DNA from: Microbacterium sp. AK031 | GTDB lineage: Bacteria; Actinomycetota; Actinomycetes; Actinomycetales; Microbacteriaceae | Length of the DNA: 64,000 nucleotides | Direction: 5' to 3' | NCBI RefSeq assembly: GCF_024807145.1 | Contig: NZ_JANUCA010000002.1 | Coordinates: 372,001 to 436,000, forward strand | Shown here: positions 16,903-25,365 of the stretch, piece after piece | Layout of the letters: the number at the start of each line of letters is the position of its first letter | How positions within the stretch are numbered: position 1 is the first letter of the stretch | Position numbers and translations under genes: made by a program | Notes under the pieces: model-generated | Databases searched by the model: none | Seen by the model: only the letters and a program-made list of their open reading frames with translations | Told to the model about the DNA's origin: nothing

Positions 16903-17421
16903 ATGGAGATCCTGACCGTCCTCGGCGTCGTCATCGTGATCGTCGTCGTGATCGTGCTGGTGCGGCGCGCGCTGAGATCGATGCGCCCTGAGGTGCCCTC
17001 GATCCGCCCTTCCGGGCAGAGCGCCCTCCCGTTCGCGGCGTCGCCGACGGTCGTGACGGCAGAAGCCGCGCATGAGGTCGAACGACTCCTCTCCCAGGGG
17101 CAGAAGATCCAGGCGATCAAGCTGCTGCGAGAGCAGACCGGGCTCGGACTCGCCGAGACGAAGAACCTTATCGACACCTGGCCGAACGCGATCACGGTCG
17201 CCCAGCATCGATTCGCCCCGTACGTCGCCTCGCCGACCGCGGCCGTGCCGCCGGTCGCCAAGGGAGTGCTGCCACCGGACGTCATCGCGCAGATCGACCA
17301 GCTCGTCGCCGCCGATCAGAGGATCCACGCGATCAAGCTCTTCCGAGCCGCGACCGGAGTCGGTCTCAAGGAAGCGAAGGACCGGATCGACGCGTGGGTT
17401 CCGCGCGGCGGCGCGAACTGA
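16903..17421 (+). CDS. membrane-anchored protein with two ribosomal L7/L12 C-terminal-like modules
   Basis: A 172-residue protein with an N-terminal transmembrane helix (LTVLGVVIVIVVVIVLV, residues 4-20) and a short linker. Two copies of a helix-strand motif resembling the L7/L12 C-terminal domain follow: KIQAIKLLREQTGLGLAETKN (split: KIQAIKLLREQ, TGLGLAETKN; about residues 67-88) and RIHAIKLFRAATGVGLKEAKD (split: RIHAIKLFRAA, TGVGLKEAKD; about 146-166). In L7/L12 this surface recruits translation factors. Here the anchor suggests protein contacts at the membrane; the partner is unknown. The 3' end nearly touches the convergent SDR gene. Confidence 0.8.
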   Translation: MEILTVLGVVIVIVVVIVLVRRALRSMRPEVPSIRPSGQSALPFAASPTVVTAEAAHEVERLLSQGQKIQAIKLLREQTGLGLAETKNLIDTWPNAITVAQHRFAPYVASPTAAVPPVAKGVLPPDVIAQIDQLVAADQRIHAIKLFRAATGVGLKEAKDRIDAWVPRGGAN

Positions 17422-17431
17422 ACCTGTCGGG

Positions 17432-18199
17432 TCAGTAGCGAAGTGCCTTGCCGCCGTCGACGATGATCTCCTGACCGGTGACGAAGCCCAGATCGAGTGC
17501 CAACGTCGCGATGGCCTCGGCGATGTCGCCGGCGGCAGCGAGACGGCCCATCGGCACTGATTGCGCCTCTGCCTCGAAGTTGGCCGTGGCCTTCTCGGAT
17601 CCGACAAGCCGTTCGTGCCAGCCCGACAACACGGTCCCCGGAACGACCGCATTCACACGGACGGAGGGCGCGAGGGCGACCGCCAGAGCTCTGGTCATCT
17701 GAGACAGCGCAGCCTTGCTCACGCTGTACGGAAGCGAGCTTCCGACGACGCGCGTCGCCGAGATCGATGACACGTTGACGATGGAGCCGCCTCGCTCCTT
17801 GAGGGATTCCGCGAACGCCCGGCAGACCCAGAATGAGCCGAGAAGGTTCGTCCCGAGGATCTCGTCCCAGACCCCGGGCGTGACAGCGTCGAGGTCAGAG
17901 AACTCGATCTTCTTCGTCGTTCCCGCGCTGTTCACCAGGATGTCCAGACCGCCGCTCACCTCGATCAGATGCGAGGCCGCCCGGTCGACGGCGCCGCGAT
18001 CCGAGACATCGATCTGCAACAGAAAGGCAGATGCGCCGAGGTCGTGCAGTTCGGCGACGAGCGTCTCGGCAGCGGCCGCCGAACGTGAGTATCCGATGTG
18101 GATATCAGTGACGCCGCGCCGCGCGAGTTCCAGACAGGTCGCCCGCCCGATTCCGGTGGCTCCGCCGGTGACCAGAGCGACCCGACCAGTGGTGCTCAT
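17432..18199 (-). CDS. short-chain dehydrogenase/reductase
   Basis: A 255-residue classical SDR. NAD(P) motif TGGATGIG (residues 12-19), NSAG, catalytic Ser in NVSSIS, YSVSK as the Tyr-Lys pair, and a C-terminal VTGQEIIVDGG. It probably oxidises a hydroxyl of a sugar or polyol. The start overlaps the stop of the upstream Gfo/Idh/MocA gene (ATGA at 18196-18199), placing it last in a four-gene minus-strand operon with a dehydrogenase, an isomerase and a zinc alcohol dehydrogenase. Confidence 0.9.
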   Translation of the reverse strand: MSTTGRVALVTGGATGIGRATCLELARRGVTDIHIGYSRSAAAAETLVAELHDLGASAFLLQIDVSDRGAVDRAASHLIEVSGGLDILVNSAGTTKKIEFSDLDAVTPGVWDEILGTNLLGSFWVCRAFAESLKERGGSIVNVSSISATRVVGSSLPYSVSKAALSQMTRALAVALAPSVRVNAVVPGTVLSGWHERLVGSEKATANFEAEAQSVPMGRLAAAGDIAEAIATLALDLGFVTGQEIIVDGGKALRY

Positions 18200-19329
18200 G
18201 CCGCACCTTCTGTGAGTCGGTCTGCGGCCCGGCGATCGGCGCCGGACATCGGCAGTGACACCGCGGAGCCCCGCTCCTGCGCGAGATAGACGCCCTTGAC
18301 CACCTCGAGCGCCCGCAGGCCGTCGCGACCCGTGACAGCCGGAGAGCGGCGTTCGCGAACGGCATCGAAGAACTCCGCGATCTGCCGGCCATGGAACTCC
18401 GGGACGCTCGTACGCCCCTCCTCCAGTGTTCGCCAGGTCGCCATGCGCTGCTCCTCTCCGTCGAATGTCCACACGTCGTTGACCGCCTGCGCGAGCTCCG
18501 GATTCTCCGATACGCCCACGCTGTGCCCTGCCGTGCCGTGCACTGCCAGACGGAAGCCGGGCGCTCGATGGCCGACCGTGGGACTGGGCTGGGAGGCGAA
18601 TCCGTTCTCGAATGTCGTCGTCGCCTGCACCGTCGCGATTGCTCCGCTGTCGTAGGTGACCACGGCGCATGCGACGTCCTCGACGTCGATGTAGTCCGCA
18701 TGCTTCAACGTCGCCCAGCGCCCATAGACGGAAGCCGGCGTGCCCAGCATCCAATTCATCATGTCGATGTAGTGGATGGCCATCGTCAGCAGCGCACCGC
18801 CGCCTTCTCCGCTCCACGAGCCACGCCAATCATCCTGCTTGTAATACTGCCGGTCGCGGCCGAGGTGCGCCAGGCACTCCGCTGCGACCACCCGACCCAG
18901 ACGGCCCTCGGCAATTGCGTCGTGCATGCGCTGCACCGCCGGGACGAAACGACGTTGAAAGACGGTACCCAGCGCCACACCTGCTTCATCTGCCGCCACC
19001 ACGAGTTCGTGCGCCTCGCGCAACGACGTCGTCAGCGGCTTCTCCACCAGCGCCGCGACACCGGCCGAAATGGCCTGCATCGCCGGTTCGAAGTGCTGCT
19101 TATGGGGAGTCGCGATGAGTACGGCATCCAACTCCGCGTGCTCCAACATCCGCTCCACGCTGTCGTAGCCCGTCGCCCCGGCATATCGTTGGGCGGCGTC
19201 CTCCGCCTTCGCCAGAGTGCGCGAGCACACCGCGGCTACCTGCACGCCCGGCAGCGCTGACGCGGCGTCGGCGTGAATCGTGCCGAAGTTGCCAAGTCCC
19301 ACGACACCCACGCGGACGAGATCTGTCAC
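18196..19329 (-). CDS. Gfo/Idh/MocA family dehydrogenase
   Basis: A 377-residue NAD(P)-dependent oxidoreductase. The Rossmann motif is VGVVGLGNFG (residues 7-16), the dinucleotide/catalytic EKP motif is ALVEKPLTT (about 94), and GGGALLTMAIHYIDMMNWMLG holds the conserved Asp/His pair (split: GGGALLTMAIHYI, DMMNWMLG). Family members oxidise inositols and sugars, or reduce the corresponding ketones. It shares 4-nt overlaps with both neighbours (20216-19326 isomerase and 17432 SDR). A second, distinct Gfo/Idh/MocA gene lies at 23194, suggesting consecutive oxidations. Confidence 0.9.
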   Translation of the reverse strand: MTDLVRVGVVGLGNFGTIHADAASALPGVQVAAVCSRTLAKAEDAAQRYAGATGYDSVERMLEHAELDAVLIATPHKQHFEPAMQAISAGVAALVEKPLTTSLREAHELVVAADEAGVALGTVFQRRFVPAVQRMHDAIAEGRLGRVVAAECLAHLGRDRQYYKQDDWRGSWSGEGGGALLTMAIHYIDMMNWMLGTPASVYGRWATLKHADYIDVEDVACAVVTYDSGAIATVQATTTFENGFASQPSPTVGHRAPGFRLAVHGTAGHSVGVSENPELAQAVNDVWTFDGEEQRMATWRTLEEGRTSVPEFHGRQIAEFFDAVRERRSPAVTGRDGLRALEVVKGVYLAQERGSAVSLPMSGADRRAADRLTEGAA

Positions 19330-20216
19330 CGCAGCCCCCCGCGCACGACCGCTGCCGCCTCCGCGGCATCCGTCAGGGTGCGATACGAGAGCTTGGCTGC
19401 TTTCGCCTCGTCGAAGTCAGCGAGCGCCTGTCGCCGCACGCTGATCTCGACCGAGACAGTGCCCTCATAGCCGCCATCTGCGAGCAGCCGCAGGAAGTCG
19501 GGGTAATCGAACTCCCCTTCGCCGGGGATGAGGAAGTCGAAACCGTCAGCAGTGCGCCTGTGATCTTTCACCTCGACGACGACGGCCTGCGGCAGCAGCG
19601 ATGCCACCACATCCTCCAGGCGGAAGTCGCGCACGGCGAAGTGGGAAATATCGAGGTTGATTCCGAGAGCGGGAGACCTCACACCGTCAAGGACGGCGAG
19701 CGCGTGCTCTGGAGTCGATACCACTGCGCCGGCATGGGGTTCGAGGGCGACCGAGCACCCGAGCGCGACGGCGCTTTCAACCAGCTCGCCGAAGCGGTCG
19801 ATGATGAGAGTCCGATCCGTCTCCCAGCTATCCTGAGCGACGATGGGCGGCGGATTCCCACCCAGCAGCGGCGCCTTTGGCTTGTGCACACCGAGGCTCA
19901 CCGGCAGCGCCCGCCCATCGCCGAGAATGGCCGCGACCTCGAACGAACGGATCAGTCGTCGACGACTCTCGCTCCACGTGTCGTCGTCGCAGACCAGCGG
20001 CGCATTCGCCGTGACGCTCGAGATATCGAGACCGGCAGCGGCGGCGGATGCGCGCCATTGAACGACATCCTCGTCGGTCGCAGTGGCCGCGTCGGTCCGC
20101 CACCCTTCGCACACGGTGACCTCGACGCTGTCGTAGCCGATGCGAGACAGCAGCTGCACGGCCTCGCCGAACGGCGTGTTCGGCATGGACCAGGTGTTGT
20201 ACCCGAGTTTCATCAT
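19326..20216 (-). CDS. sugar phosphate isomerase/epimerase-like TIM-barrel protein
   Basis: About 296 residues from ATG 20216 (MMKLGYNTWSMPN), chosen because it overlaps the upstream stop as ATGA. The fold is the xylose-isomerase-like TIM barrel (AP endonuclease family 2). Metal-ligand-type acidic and His residues appear in VALEPHAG, NLDISHFA, VVEVKDHR and TVSVEIS. Relatives include IolE, IolI and IolH of inositol breakdown and hexulose epimerases. It is encoded between two dehydrogenases, which fits a 3-keto or keto-inositol intermediate. Exact reaction unknown. Confidence 0.83.
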   Translation of the reverse strand: MMKLGYNTWSMPNTPFGEAVQLLSRIGYDSVEVTVCEGWRTDAATATDEDVVQWRASAAAAGLDISSVTANAPLVCDDDTWSESRRRLIRSFEVAAILGDGRALPVSLGVHKPKAPLLGGNPPPIVAQDSWETDRTLIIDRFGELVESAVALGCSVALEPHAGAVVSTPEHALAVLDGVRSPALGINLDISHFAVRDFRLEDVVASLLPQAVVVEVKDHRRTADGFDFLIPGEGEFDYPDFLRLLADGGYEGTVSVEISVRRQALADFDEAKAAKLSYRTLTDAAEAAAVVRGGLR

Positions 20217-21223
20217 GCCTCCGCGCTCGGGATCAGCAGTTGCTTCACGCCCGCACTCGTACGCACCGCCTCGAACGCCTCCTGCCACTGGTCCAGTCGA
20301 TACGTTCGACTCACGAGCGGCGCGAGGTCGATCAGACGCAGTTCGAGCAACCGCATGGCGCGGTCCCAGGAGTCCGGCGTACTGGCGAAGCCGCCGGTGA
20401 TGACGAGCTCATGGATGGAGACGAGGGCTAGTTCGATGGGGACAGCGTCCCCACGCTGGCCGATTTGGACGTATCGACCGCCGCGGCGAACCCGAGTGAC
20501 GCCGGCAGCCATTCCTCCGGCCGAACCAGAGCACTCCAGGACGACATCGATGTCTTCGGGGGCGTCGGCGGGATCGGCAACGGCGGTGAATCCCAGTGCG
20601 GTGGCGACTTCGAGCCGCTCGGCGTCTGCCGGTGTTCCGAGGACGGTCACTTCGCCGCCGGAGACACGTGCGACCTGCGCGGCGAGCAGGCCGATGGCCC
20701 CTGGGCCGATCACGAGAACGCGATCCGCCGCTCGCACGGCAGAAAAAGGCTGGAACAGGGAACGGCAGACGCACGCCAACGGCTCGCTGAGCGCACCGAG
20801 TTCAACGCTCACACGCTCGGGCAAGCGCCGCGCGTTCCGGGAGGGGACGACGATCTGCTCCGCGAACCCGCCGTCAGCTCCCGACCCAATCGATACGCGG
20901 GACAGACAACGATTCGGAGCACCGGCGCGGCACTCGCGGCATACGTCGCAGGTGGAGAAGAACGTCTCGAGCGCGACCGCCTCACCGATGCGTGCAGGAT
21001 CCACGCCATCACCCACCGAGACGATCGTGCCGCTCACCTCGTGACCGAGAGTGACCGGAGGGCGCGAGCCGTAACTGCCGTCGAGAATATGCAGGTCAGT
21101 TCCGCACACTCCCGCGGCCGCGACATCCACAACAACCTGCCCAGCGGCCGCTTCGGGGCGCGGCATTTCTAGCAACGCGATATCTTCAGGCGCATTACCT
21201 GTTTTACGCAGAGCTCGCATCAT
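20213..21223 (-). CDS. zinc-dependent alcohol dehydrogenase (MDR superfamily)
   Basis: About 336 residues from ATG 21223 (MMRALRKTG), preceded by GGAG about 10 nt upstream; longer in-frame starts look non-coding. Catalytic zinc ligands appear in GVCGTDLH and LGHEVSG, and four structural-zinc cysteines in CDVCRECRAGAPNRC. The NAD-binding GPGAIGLLAAQ follows near residue 170. Such enzymes oxidise polyols such as sorbitol, threonine or inositol-like substrates. It is first in the minus-strand operon 21223-17432 and divergent from the PfkB kinase. Confidence 0.88.
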   Translation of the reverse strand: MMRALRKTGNAPEDIALLEMPRPEAAAGQVVVDVAAAGVCGTDLHILDGSYGSRPPVTLGHEVSGTIVSVGDGVDPARIGEAVALETFFSTCDVCRECRAGAPNRCLSRVSIGSGADGGFAEQIVVPSRNARRLPERVSVELGALSEPLACVCRSLFQPFSAVRAADRVLVIGPGAIGLLAAQVARVSGGEVTVLGTPADAERLEVATALGFTAVADPADAPEDIDVVLECSGSAGGMAAGVTRVRRGGRYVQIGQRGDAVPIELALVSIHELVITGGFASTPDSWDRAMRLLELRLIDLAPLVSRTYRLDQWQEAFEAVRTSAGVKQLLIPSAEA

Positions 21224-21296
21224 TGCTTTCGTTCTCCGATCGGTGACCGTTGCGCCAATTCTAGGGCTGAATATGCCCAGCACTCTATCAGATTGT

Positions 21297-21302
21297 TAGT
21301 AT
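21297..21302 (+). promoter_or_regulatory. -10 hexamer TAGTAT, leaderless promoter of the kinase gene
   Basis: TAGTAT ends 6 nt before the ATG at 21309, with no Shine-Dalgarno. It overlaps the regulator site at 21301-21320, so bound regulator would cover the transcription start. Confidence 0.5.
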
Positions 21303-21320
21303 GTCGCTATGTCTGTACAT
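21301..21320. promoter_or_regulatory. candidate GntR/UTRA operator, copy 1
   Basis: ATGT, 12 bp, ACAT, with the inner core TGTCTGTACA at 21310-21319 (TGT-N4-ACA, HutC-like). It overlaps the kinase start codon and lies in the divergent gap to the alcohol dehydrogenase operon. Confidence 0.6.
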
Positions 21321-22265
21321 GTGAACCCTGCTTTCGACGTCGTCACGGTCGGCAGAGCGGTCGTCGATCTTTACCCCGCCGACGACGGGCGTGCTCCGAA
21401 GGACGTGGATTCGTACCGCCAGTATCTCGGTGGTTCGCCGACGAACGTCGCGGTTGCTGCGTCGCGCGCCGGGCTGCGAAGCGCCGTTGTGACGCGAACG
21501 GGCGACGACCTGTTCCACGACTTCGTCGTCGATCGACTCGAGGCGTTCGGCGTCGACAGCCGCTGGGCACTGGCGGTTCCCGGCCGCCGAACCACTCTCG
21601 CGGTCTGCGACCTGCAGGAACCACACGAACCAGGGCTGACGTTCTTCCGCGACCCGCAACCACCGGAGGAGAGCCTCGACGCCGACGAGCTCGGCGAGGC
21701 CGCGGCGGCATCGCGAGTGCTGTGGATCACGGCATCCGGGTTCGCCTCCGAGCAGTCGGCCGCGGCCCATACCGCCGCATTCGCGACGGCCGACCAGGTG
21801 TTCCTCGACCTCGACTACCGCGCCGATTTCTGGGCGAGTGAGAGCGATGTGCGCGATCGACTGCGCCCGGTTCTGGGTCGGGCGGATGCCGTGATCGGGA
21901 ATGTGCGCGAAGTGGAGATCGCTCTCGGCACCAGCGGAACGCCGGCCGATATCGCACGCGAGCTGCTGGACAGCGGACCGCGTCTGGTGGTGGTCAAGGA
22001 GGGTGCCAAGGGCGCGTTGGCTGCCACTGCCGAGGGGATGATCGAGCAGGCGGCGTTCGATGTGCAGACGATCAACGGCTTGGGGGCCGGTGACGCGTTC
22101 GGCGGCCAGCTTGTGCACGGCGCCACGGTGGGGCTGCCGCTCGAGGACACGATGCGCAACGCCGTGGCTGCGGGCGCGATCGTCGCATCGCGCCGCGGTT
22201 GCTCGGTCGCAATGCCGACGATGGACGAGGTCGCTCAGTTCTTGCAGTCGCGCTCCGAGCTCTGA
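21309..22265 (+). CDS. PfkB family carbohydrate kinase, IolC-like
   Basis: A 318-residue kinase. The substrate end reads VVTVGRAVVDLYP and YLGGSPTNVAVAASRAG (residues about 36-53), and the ATP/catalytic motif is NGLGAGDAFGGQL (about 254-266) with Asp as base. The N-terminal pattern and LTFFRDPQPPEESL match 5-dehydro-2-deoxygluconokinase (IolC), which phosphorylates the ring-opened inositol intermediate before aldol cleavage. Ribokinase or 2-keto-3-deoxygluconate kinase activity is possible. The presence of an MmsA-type dehydrogenase and a (beta/alpha)8 aldolase in the same region supports the IolC reading. Confidence 0.8.
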   Translation: MSVHVNPAFDVVTVGRAVVDLYPADDGRAPKDVDSYRQYLGGSPTNVAVAASRAGLRSAVVTRTGDDLFHDFVVDRLEAFGVDSRWALAVPGRRTTLAVCDLQEPHEPGLTFFRDPQPPEESLDADELGEAAAASRVLWITASGFASEQSAAAHTAAFATADQVFLDLDYRADFWASESDVRDRLRPVLGRADAVIGNVREVEIALGTSGTPADIARELLDSGPRLVVVKEGAKGALAATAEGMIEQAAFDVQTINGLGAGDAFGGQLVHGATVGLPLEDTMRNAVAAGAIVASRRGCSVAMPTMDEVAQFLQSRSEL

Positions 22266-22354
22266 CGATGACCCGCCGCGTGCGCGTTTCTGCACACCCG
22301 GAACGGATTGTCGTCATAATGAGTTGACATGTTGTGCAAAGGAATGAGGCGACG

Positions 22355-23098
22355 ATGTCGGCAGAAGCCGTGATCCCCGTTTCGCTCGACCGGAACTCAC
22401 CGGTTCCGCTGTACTTCCAGCTCGCCGAACAGTTGATGGCCGCGATCACCGACGGTTCGGTTCAACCTGGAGACCCGGTCGAGAACGAAGTCGCGATGAG
22501 CAAGCGGTTGGGTCTGTCGCGCCCGACGGTCAGATACGCGATCCGGCACCTCGTCGATCAGGGCCTGCTCGTGCGCAAGCGCGGTCTCGGCACCTTCATC
22601 ACGAGCCGCCGCGTGCACCGCAAGGTGAGCAAGGGCAGTCTGTACGAAGATCTGTCGAATCAGGGCCGGAGCCCCAGCACGAAAGTGCTCAGTCAGGTGA
22701 CCGAGCAGAACCCGAAGGCGGCGACCGCGCTCGAGCTGGATCCCGATACGGAGCTGATCGCATTGAAGCGCCTGCGATTCGCCGACGGCGAGACGCTGAC
22801 GATCATGCACAACTGGCTTCCCACGCGGTTCGGCCCCATCAGTGACGACGTGCTCGAGAAGCAAGGGCTCTACTCCATCCTGCGCGATCACGGGGTCGGC
22901 CCGATCGTCGTCCACCAATCCATCTCGGCGCGCCTACCGACGGGTGAAGAACGCGAGTTGCTCGAGATCTCCAACCGGCTGCCCGTCATCACGGTGAAGC
23001 GCACGGCGTTCCAGCCCGGTGGCGCCCCGGTGGAGTACGCGGAGCACGTGTACCGATCGGATAACTACGAGATCGACCTCGTGCTCGAAGAGAACTGA
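22355..23098 (+). CDS. GntR family regulator with UTRA domain, probable regulator of the catabolic region
   Basis: About 247 residues from ATG 22355 (MSAEAVIPVSL); an upstream in-frame GTG at 22334 is less likely. The winged helix covers about residues 15-85 (LYFQLAEQLMAAI, SRPTVRYAIRHLVDQGLL, RKRGLGTFI). The UTRA ligand domain occupies 95-245 with LIALKRLRFADGE and VEYAEHVYRSDNYEI. It sits between the kinase gene and a second dehydrogenase operon, both carrying the TGT-N4-ACA sites expected for this subfamily. It is therefore the best candidate for the shared regulator of 17432-39039. Confidence 0.87.
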   Translation: MSAEAVIPVSLDRNSPVPLYFQLAEQLMAAITDGSVQPGDPVENEVAMSKRLGLSRPTVRYAIRHLVDQGLLVRKRGLGTFITSRRVHRKVSKGSLYEDLSNQGRSPSTKVLSQVTEQNPKAATALELDPDTELIALKRLRFADGETLTIMHNWLPTRFGPISDDVLEKQGLYSILRDHGVGPIVVHQSISARLPTGEERELLEISNRLPVITVKRTAFQPGGAPVEYAEHVYRSDNYEIDLVLEEN

Positions 23099-23122
23099 TC
23101 CGATTTATCACCTGATAGCTGA

Positions 23123-23142
23123 ATGTATTGACATATTTACAT
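23123..23142. promoter_or_regulatory. candidate GntR/UTRA operator, copy 2, overlapping a -35 element
   Basis: ATGT, 12 bp, ACAT, with core TGTATTGACA (23124-23133). The core contains the -35 hexamer TTGACA (23128-23133), and TAGGCT (23152-23157) 18 bp on is a plausible -10. Binding would block the promoter of the operon starting at 23194. Confidence 0.65.
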
Positions 23143-23193
23143 CAGCTCAAATAGGCTGACGGGGAACGATACGACCCCGAAAGGCGCATCATC

Positions 23194-24462
23194 ATGGAAC
23201 GGATCCCGCTCTCGATCGTCGGCAGCGGCGGCATGGGGACTCGACACATGTTCGGCCTGGCCGAACTCGAGAAGAACGGGCTCAATCCGTTCGACCTCGT
23301 CGCAGTATGCGATGTCGATCCCGCCCGCGCAGAGCTTCTCGCCGATGCGGCCGCTGGGCTGCTCGGTCGCCGCCCGACGACGTGCGCCGACCTCGAAGCG
23401 GCGCAGAAGCTCGGCACGGTGGCGGTCGATATCACCACCGTGCCGCGTTTCCACCACACTCTCGCCGCCGAGGCGATCGCACTGGGACTCGACGTCATGG
23501 TGGAGAAGCCGGTCGGCCTGACGATCGCCGCTGCGCATTCGCTGAAGACGGCGATCGCGGGCTCGGACCGGGTCCTCAGCGTCGCTGAGAACTTCCGACG
23601 CGACCCCACGAACCGACTGGTGAAGGCCCTCATCGACGGCGGCGTCCTCGGTGAACCGCGCTACTTCCACCAGAGCTCGGGCGGCGGCGGCAACCTCATG
23701 GCGATCTCGATGTGGCGTCACCTGAAGGACGAGAGCGGCATCCTGTTCGACGCCGGCACTCACTACACCGACATGATGGAGTACTACCTGGGCCCGGCAT
23801 CCAGCGTGTACGCCCAGATGCGCCTGTTCGAGAAGGTCCGCTACAACCTCGCGGCGACCGGAGGGGCGCCGGCGTCAAATCCCGGTGGCGTGTACGGCCA
23901 ATCCCAGGCGGCAATGCCTGCCGAGTTCACCGCCACCGCAGACGACGCCCTCTTCGCCATGGTCAACTTCGCCTCCGGCGCCATCGGCCAGTACGCGGAG
24001 AACCGCGCCGAGCACGGCCGGTCCAGTTGGGCCCGCAGCGTGCATGGCTCGGCCGGCGCCGTCGAGATCCCGAAGGATCGCAGCGGCGAACCGCTCATCC
24101 TGACGCTGGACGGAACGCACACATATACCGGCGCCGAGATCCTGCCCCTCGTTCCCGGATTCGCCCTCGACGACGCCACCGCCGCCCTGTTCGGCGGCGC
24201 ACAGGCCACCGCGTACGGGCTCGACTTCGAGACCGTCGATCGCCTGCTATTGGCGATCGAGTACGCCGAGTTCGGCTCGTGTATCCGTTCGCGCACGAAG
24301 CCGGAGGTCGGACTGGAGGAGGGGCTGCGGGCGATTGCGCTCTGCTACGCGATGATGGAGTCCGGCGCGGCGGGCGGCACGATCGTGACGATCGACGATG
24401 TGCTCAACTGCACCGTGGGCGACTACCAGCTCAGCATCAACGAAGCGATGGCGAAGCAGTAG
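23194..24462 (+). CDS. Gfo/Idh/MocA family dehydrogenase
   Basis: A 422-residue oxidoreductase with Rossmann motif IVGSGGMGTRH (residues 6-16), EKPVGLTIAAAH (about 108) and the conserved acidic/His segment LFDAGTHYTDMMEYYLG (about 185-201). It is longer than most relatives, with an extra Ala/Gly-rich loop near 215-250. It probably oxidises the imported cyclitol or sugar, or reduces a keto intermediate. AAAGG lies about 9 nt before the ATG. It starts an operon with an MBL hydrolase (18-nt gap) and an SDR. Confidence 0.88.
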   Translation: MERIPLSIVGSGGMGTRHMFGLAELEKNGLNPFDLVAVCDVDPARAELLADAAAGLLGRRPTTCADLEAAQKLGTVAVDITTVPRFHHTLAAEAIALGLDVMVEKPVGLTIAAAHSLKTAIAGSDRVLSVAENFRRDPTNRLVKALIDGGVLGEPRYFHQSSGGGGNLMAISMWRHLKDESGILFDAGTHYTDMMEYYLGPASSVYAQMRLFEKVRYNLAATGGAPASNPGGVYGQSQAAMPAEFTATADDALFAMVNFASGAIGQYAENRAEHGRSSWARSVHGSAGAVEIPKDRSGEPLILTLDGTHTYTGAEILPLVPGFALDDATAALFGGAQATAYGLDFETVDRLLLAIEYAEFGSCIRSRTKPEVGLEEGLRAIALCYAMMESGAAGGTIVTIDDVLNCTVGDYQLSINEAMAKQ

Positions 24463-24480
24463 GCGCGAGCGTCTGACATC

Positions 24481-25365
24481 ATGGAGAGGTTCTCAGCCGT
24501 CGCCGACGATGTATTCCTGCTGAAGGTCCCGTTCACCGGAGTATGGACCGGGGTCGTGCTCGTACTCGGCGACGATGCGCCGATTCTGGTCGACAGCGGC
24601 GGCAGCGCCAAGACGGTGGATTCGACCATCGTGCCCGCACTCGCGGAATTCGATCTGACGCTCGCGGACATCGGCTGGGTCCTCGCCACGCATATCCACG
24701 GCGACCACGTGGGTGGCATCGGGCGGATGCGCGCACTCGCCCCGTCGATCAAAGTCGCGGTTCTGCGCGATTCCCTGGAACGGATGCGCGATCCGCTCGC
24801 GTACAGCCGCGAGATACGGGCGAAGTTCCCCGAGCACAGCGCCGCTCCCCCGTCGGTGCTCGACGGCGTCGACCCCGATCTGCTGCTCGAGGACGGCGAC
24901 ATGCTGGGGCCGTTGCGCACGATCCACTCGCCGGGCCACGACACGGATGCGTGCTGCTTTTTCGATGTCCGCTCGGGCACGCTCATCACCGGCGACTCGC
25001 TTCAGCTGAATGGCACGATCTCCCAAGGGTGCGCGCTCCTGTTCGATCCGAGCCGATATCTGCCGTCGCTGCAGCGGCTTATCAGCCTTCCGGTGCAGAA
25101 CATCGTGTGCGGCCACCCCTACTTGCCGCTGGGCGAGACCGCCATCGGCCCCGAGGCAGCCCAGCAGTTTCTCGCGACGTGCATCGGATGCTACGAGCAC
25201 GACCGCGGGTTCGTCGCCGGTATGGCGACGGCCGGGATCACCGATCCGCTCACGGTGGCGGAGGCACTGGTCGAAGACATCGGCGGGATCGCCCCGGCGA
25301 AGATGTTTCTACCCATGCACACCGTGGCCGCCTACCAGGAAGCCGCCGAAAGGGAATGCTCATGA
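24481..25365 (+). CDS. metallo-beta-lactamase fold hydrolase
   Basis: A 294-residue binuclear-zinc hydrolase. The motif THIHGDHVGG gives H71, H73, D75 and H76; further ligands are expected in HSPGHDTDACCF and GDSLQL, with a late CGHPYLPL. Within a sugar-oxidation operon, opening of a lactone formed by the preceding dehydrogenase is a reasonable guess. Glyoxalase-type or other thioester/ester hydrolysis cannot be excluded. The stop overlaps the next start by ATGA (25362-25365). Confidence 0.85.
   Translation: MERFSAVADDVFLLKVPFTGVWTGVVLVLGDDAPILVDSGGSAKTVDSTIVPALAEFDLTLADIGWVLATHIHGDHVGGIGRMRALAPSIKVAVLRDSLERMRDPLAYSREIRAKFPEHSAAPPSVLDGVDPDLLLEDGDMLGPLRTIHSPGHDTDACCFFDVRSGTLITGDSLQLNGTISQGCALLFDPSRYLPSLQRLISLPVQNIVCGHPYLPLGETAIGPEAAQQFLATCIGCYEHDRGFVAGMATAGITDPLTVAEALVEDIGGIAPAKMFLPMHTVAAYQEAAERECS

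Noticed and set aside
24543..25361. N-terminal extension of the SDR through the MBL hydrolase gene
   Set aside because: The extension is a different frame of the MBL gene; the ATGA junction at 25362 gives a normal SDR.
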